The position numbers were made by a program, and so were the translations under genes. Under the pieces are notes generated by a model. It was not told where the DNA came from and did no database searches. It saw only the letters and a program-made list of their open reading frames with translations. DNA of 64,000 nucleotides from Rotaria sp. Silwood1 (Eukaryota; Rotifera; Eurotatoria; Philodinida; Philodinidae), in the NCBI GenBank assembly GCA_905250075.1, contig CAJNOP010000212.1, positions 145,391 through 209,390 of the forward strand. The letters are read 5' to 3'. Within the stretch, counting starts at the first letter, position 1; each line of letters opens with the position of its first letter. Shown piece after piece: positions 59,619-64,000 of the stretch.

Positions 59619-61020
59619 TTACGTTTTCCATGTTTTATGAAGAATAAAAAAGACGACGAATGTAATCATACAAACAATTCCAACAGCAATATAAGCCCAA
59701 CCAAGAAATGGATTTTTTCCTCCCATCCATGATGTTGTACTTATTATAAATTGTTTTCGACCGGCAAAACTTATTACTGGATAATCTTTAAAACAAAAAC
59801 AAATAAATTCTTAAAAAACAAAACACTAAAAATAAAATATTACTATAAGTAACGTAAAGAGTATAGTTTCCTTGTGGTAAACCATTTGCAAATGATCCTC
59901 CAGCATTTCTTTCTAATTTTCTATATAATTTTCTAAATGTTGGCATTGCAGCAGTTCGCATCCAAACAATAAAATCTTCATTTTCATAACCAGTATTGTT
60001 CTCATTTAATGGATCTAGCTGCCATGCTGTCACTTGCCAATTTGGTGGTCTTGGATGTGAACTAAAATCTATTTAAAAAAAACTCCAGTTCATTCTTCCA
60101 AAATTAAAACAAAATAAAGACTTTACAATTTGAAGCATTTTTTGGATTTTTAAATTTGACTGCTTTATCTGTTGACCATGCAATACCAAGATTTGTTAGT
60201 GTAACATTTTCTGTTCCTTTATATGATAAATACAATGTATCTAAAGATTTTCATTTAAAATAATATTTAAAAAAAAAAATAAAAGATAATTTTAATAAAA
60301 TATACTAAACCATTAAATCTTGAATTCGCAATAGCACCACATGGTGCATAATCATAATCAGTTCCATTATTTACTTTTTGATATGGTTGACAATCACTTG
60401 CAACTGCACCATCTTTACCTAATAATTGATTATCATCTCGAGAACGAACATAACGACGATGATTTTGATAATAATTTATTAAACCATAATAAAAATACAC
60501 ATCGCCCTAGAAAATTAGTTTTTAAGAAAATGTTTTTTTTTTTCAAATTACAAGTAAACTAACTTCAAATGATTTGTCTAAATAAAAATTGATTTCACAG
60601 TTACATGATTGACCAGTATTACTGTATCTTTCTAAAAATTCTGCACATGTGCCTGATGCGGTTGTACTCACACATTTTGTATCAGTATAATCAATATCAT
60701 ATTCAAGTACCTTTTTTTTATAGAAAAATTACTAATACAAACAAAAAGTTAAGAAAAAAAATTCATACTCGCTCGGATGTAACAACAAGTACAATACCAA
60801 TAGGAATAAATGTTAAACCAATAATTAGAAACACCGGTAATGCTGTGTTAGCAGTTATTATTGGTTGCCATGCTGGTAAACGTTGTTGTTTAAAAGCTGT
60901 ATCTATTTCAAAAATATATATTAACAATTTAAACTAATATTAGTATTTTTTTATTTAACCAGCTGGTTTTTTGCTTTTTTGTTGTTCACGATCTTCTTCG
61001 GTTTCTGCTTGACCTGGCAT
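59619..61020 (-). CDS. TMEM30A: TMEM30A/CDC50 flippase beta subunit
   Basis: Seven exons, 61020-60960, 60902-60769, 60710-60564, 60506-60311, 60240-60127, 60068-59844 and 59785-59619, give 347 residues (human TMEM30A is 361). CDC50 proteins pair with P4-ATPases, carrying them out of the ER and enabling phosphatidylserine flipping. Two membrane helices, at about 43-63 ([21 protein letters not shown]) and 322-341 ([18 protein letters not shown]), bracket a large ectodomain. It has family blocks [12 protein letters not shown], the paired cysteines ([21 protein letters not shown]), [71 protein letters not shown] and [10 protein letters not shown]. Several N-glycosylation sequons are present (NGT, NVT, NAS, NNT, NYT). 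All expected regions are intact. Confidence 0.95.
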
Positions 61021-62520
61021 CTTTTTTTTTTGTTTGTTTGTTTTATTAAGAAAACTTTTATTTCCAACAGAATATGACAATACTAATTATAGTATTGACT
61101 TATTTTTATGCATACTTCTAATAAAAAACAAGAACAGAACAAGTAACTAAAGGACAACATCATCGTCTTCATCACTCTTTTCAAAAAAATGATTACTCAT
61201 CATCATTTTTTTTCATTTTTTTAAAATATTCTATTATTATTTTTTTAACTAAATTTAACGTTATTTTCATTAAATTCGAAAAGAAAACAAAAAGGTCATG
61301 TGTAGATGTCACTTGTTGTCGACTGAGAGATCATCTCTGAGAAATATTTATATACGAGCAGTCTTTCCAGAGCTAAGCAAAGACAGTCAACATTTGAATG
61401 CGGAAGAGGACAGGCTGTAAACTATTTGAACGATGAAAAAAGTTTTTCATCGAATGTTATGAAAACTAGACAAGTAAGTATGTAATGAGACAATGCTGTG
61501 CACGATATCTAACCAAGATCCTGCATCATATTGTTCTTAGGATACCCATTCAGTTGCCTAACTGAAAACTGTCATAATACACATATAACTTAAACTCAGT
61601 ACTTTTTCTAAGGTAATTCAACCAATATCTATTTTCACCTTAGATTTTTTTCTTTCTTCCCACAGTACATGTTACAGAATTGCACAGACCACGGGTATGT
61701 AGCCCTTATAACGTTATAGCATTACCCATAGTAATTTCTTCATGGCAATTAATTTAAAACTCTTAGTATTAATCAATTAAGTGTTAGGTGAAACAGCTTG
61801 ATATTAATACTAATGATTAATTGATCCACTAATATGTAATATTAAGTAATAAGTAATAAGTTTTAATTTAATTTTAAATTAAGGTAAATGATGCAACCCT
61901 AATTATCTGTGTAGCGTATCTCTAATGAACAGAGTGTTATTTTATTCTTTTCTCATTTGCAGATGAAAATAAAAATGTACGATTGAAACACAACTTTACG
62001 AATAGATGATTCTTCTGTAGATATAATGTATCTGTGAGAATATCCGTTTAGTATATAATTTAAATTTAACATGTTGATCGTTCATGTTTACTCTATTTTG
62101 TATGCTGTATATTATGACTTCATAATGATATGTTGTTCTACAGAACAAAAAGGAAGATATAAAAACAATGACAAAAAAAATCATAATCTGAATTAGTTTA
62201 ACACTCATTCGCTTACATGCATACACACATATGCGTGTCTATTTGTATCAGCCTATAGCTGTATTTAGGCGAGAACAAAAAAAGTTATCTGAGTATCGTG
62301 AAAAACATTTGTGTTTAGCATAAGTTTGTAGCAATAGCACGAATCGTAAGAAGAACTAATTTTCATGTGAATTACCTAGATATTCGTGCACTATTTTTGA
62401 CAAGGTTCAGTTACGGATCTTTGTTTTTCCAATTGTTAAAAACTTATGATCAGAAATATCTATTAAAAAGTTTGTATGTAAGATAGCTATTCATACTTCT
62501 ATTTCATAACGTCTTTAGTA
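61021..62520. other. intergenic upstream of TMEM30A
   Basis: Contains the TMEM30A promoter region. A TAT-rich, weakly self-complementary block lies at about 61,740-61,870. A 76-codon minus-strand frame at 61,996-62,226 has no motif. Nothing else is supportable. Confidence 0.35.
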
Positions 62521-62788
62521 CCCAGGCAGTCAAGATCGGAAAAAAAACGCGTTTAAACGCATTATTTTAACGTTTTTTTTCGCTTGAAAACGCTTCGAAA
62601 AACGGTAAAAGCGCACATTCTAACATGTATAAACGCGATATTTTGTCTTTTAAGTGAAAAAAACGCGTTTATATGCGTTGCTCAAGCGTTTAAAAGTCGT
62701 TTTTTGCTGGAAAACGCGTTACAAAACGTTAAAAGCGCACATTTCAACGCGTAAAAACGAGTTTTTTCTCTATTGTTGACTGACTGGG
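62521..62788. mobile_element. TA-flanked MITE with a duplicated CG-rich interior
   Basis: TA lies on both sides (62,519-62,520 and 62,789-62,790). The inverted ends are CCCAGGCAGTCAA at left and TTGACTGACTGGG at right, matching at 12 of 13 bases. The interior holds two diverged copies of a unit of about 110-115 bp, each with a GAAAACGC block and the exact core TAAAAGCGCACATT (62,607 on and 62,720 on). CpG-containing AAACGCG motifs recur throughout. There is no coding capacity. The TA duplication fits Tc1/mariner-type mobilisation. Confidence 0.75.
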
Positions 62789-62790
62789 TA

Positions 62791-64000
62791 TACTTAAAAA
62801 TTGTTTGTTTTTGTAGAACTCACTTATATTTTCGAATAAAATAGTAAATGTAAGTTTTAAGTGGAAATTTTCTGATTTCCCTTTAATGCTGATATTACAA
62901 TAATAATCTTAAATTAAGAAAGGCTACATACGAAAATGAAATATTGCAATAAAAATCAACATAGTGATTATAATTGTATTTCATCAATTTTTTTATTAAA
63001 AATTCGACGTGTTGCTTATCTAAGTGACTATTATCAAGAAGTAAATCATGAATAAGCAGAAGAAATAGTACACAAAACCTAATAATAATTAAAGCCCGAG
63101 ATACCACATGAAATAATTTTATTTTGTATCCTGTACTAGTCGGTGATATACACTTCTTGATAATGATCATTTATATGATCGAAACGTCGAATTTAAATCG
63201 AAAATTAATGAAATAAAAGTATAATAACTATTTTGATTTTTATTGTACTATTACACATTGTCATTCATAATCGTTACTCGGAATGAACGTGAAAAATAAC
63301 GAGTGAATAGCAACATGAAAACGAAAAATAAAATGTCCATAGAGAAAGAAACCAAAGTTTCTTTTCGAATTATAGAAATAGAAAACACAGCTTTTTCTCA
63401 TAATCTACTATAATTGGAAAAGAATTATCGTCTTTTTGTGATTTTACACTTTGTATACTTTGCATTAGTATAATGAAGCTGAGGAAGACATGTGAGTTCC
63501 GTAATTCAGTCTCAAAGAGGCTGCTCTAACAAGCTTTTTTTCTCTAAGCTATCTAAAAGAGTACAATGTGGTGTGCAACACGTATATCTATAATAAATGT
63601 TTATTTAGATAAAAAACCCAAATAGTTGTTTTCTCAAAGTATTTAGAACGATTTGAAAAACAAAGGTTCTTTTTATTGATTCTCTCTTTTCAAACAACCA
63701 ATAAAGAATTATGAAAAATTATACTATAGTTACTGATTGACTCAAGTGTCCTCAATGAAGCTAAATGGATTTACAGGTTTTTAACAGATAATTTACATAA
63801 TTCTGAATTGATAGTGTCAGTTTGTATAATAGTTTTCTAAGAGTAAAAACTAGAATGAAATTGAATGTTTCATATCATTGTTTAAAGATCAGAAGAACGA
63901 AAAGAAAGGAATAGTTATAGATGAATATGAAAGAAACCTTTTGTGCTTTTTACTTGTCAGTTGTATTGGCAATGAATTGAAGATCAGTCTGAACTAACGG
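62791..64000. other. intergenic to window end, no gene seen
   Basis: AT-rich sequence without a frame, RNA gene or repeat that I can support. The minus-strand frame at 62,895-63,170 has no motif and no splice context. Confidence 0.4.

Noticed and set aside
1..64000. CRISPR arrays, bacterial operons, rRNA or tRNA genes
   Set aside because: The window is intron-rich eukaryotic DNA. I saw no regularly spaced repeats, no tRNA-like T-arm in a cloverleaf context and no rRNA core sequence. A covariance-model scan would be needed to exclude small RNAs.

Overview
The window looks like nuclear DNA of a small-genome invertebrate animal, most likely a bdelloid rotifer. This is inferred from the very AT-rich background, GT-AG introns mostly of 50-70 bp, animal-only gene families (FKBP8, C1GALT1, GRAMD1/Aster, TMEM30A) and a mix of cut-and-paste transposon relics. 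No sequence search was possible, so the taxon is an inference.

Layout. 1-2,820 is a decayed zone: the tail of a membrane protein cut by the window edge, a reading frame broken by stops that may be an env-like relic, and fragments of an unrecognised gene. 4,536-5,586 (+) is a small secreted two-Ig protein. 5,600-10,250 has no intact gene but holds two long imperfect hairpins (7,257-7,724 and 9,066-9,469). 10,253-14,259 (-) is FKBP8 with a very long acidic repeat region. 14,411-15,091 (-) is a coiled-coil protein, divergent from a 67-residue membrane microprotein (15,549-15,821, +). 17,970-19,133 (-) is a C1GALT1-type galactosyltransferase. 19,140-26,930 is transposon-rich, with two related hAT-like non-autonomous elements (20,035-21,381 and 24,641-26,256). 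26,936-27,465 (+) is an unrecognised Ser-rich protein, followed closely by phosphomannomutase (27,599-29,699, +), which converges on a DXO/RAI1 decapping nuclease with a long N-terminal extension (29,848-33,183, -). DXO is divergent from PRPF31 (33,577-37,318, +), whose fourth intron carries a piggyBac-like element. 38,731-45,512 (+) is a 26-exon short VPS13-type chorein protein. 45,513-49,197 holds no convincing gene. 49,198-57,617 (-) is a GRAMD1/Aster sterol transporter with two alternative first coding exons. 59,619-61,020 (-) is TMEM30A/CDC50. 61,021-64,000 holds only a TA-flanked MITE.

Genes and themes. Exon structures were built by hand from GT/AG sites, reading phase and protein-family continuity. 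Every multi-exon model given here closes to a whole number of codons. Several products act on membranes and lipids: VPS13-like bulk lipid transfer, Aster sterol transfer, the CDC50 flippase subunit and tail-anchored FKBP8. Two serve glycosylation (PMM2 and C1GALT1) and two RNA metabolism (DXO and PRPF31). The neighbourhood looks like ordinary eukaryotic gene order, not an operon or a dedicated pathway. The most unusual content is the set of fold-back repeats and small transposons, the extended DXO, the truncated VPS13 and the two GRAMD1 N-termini.
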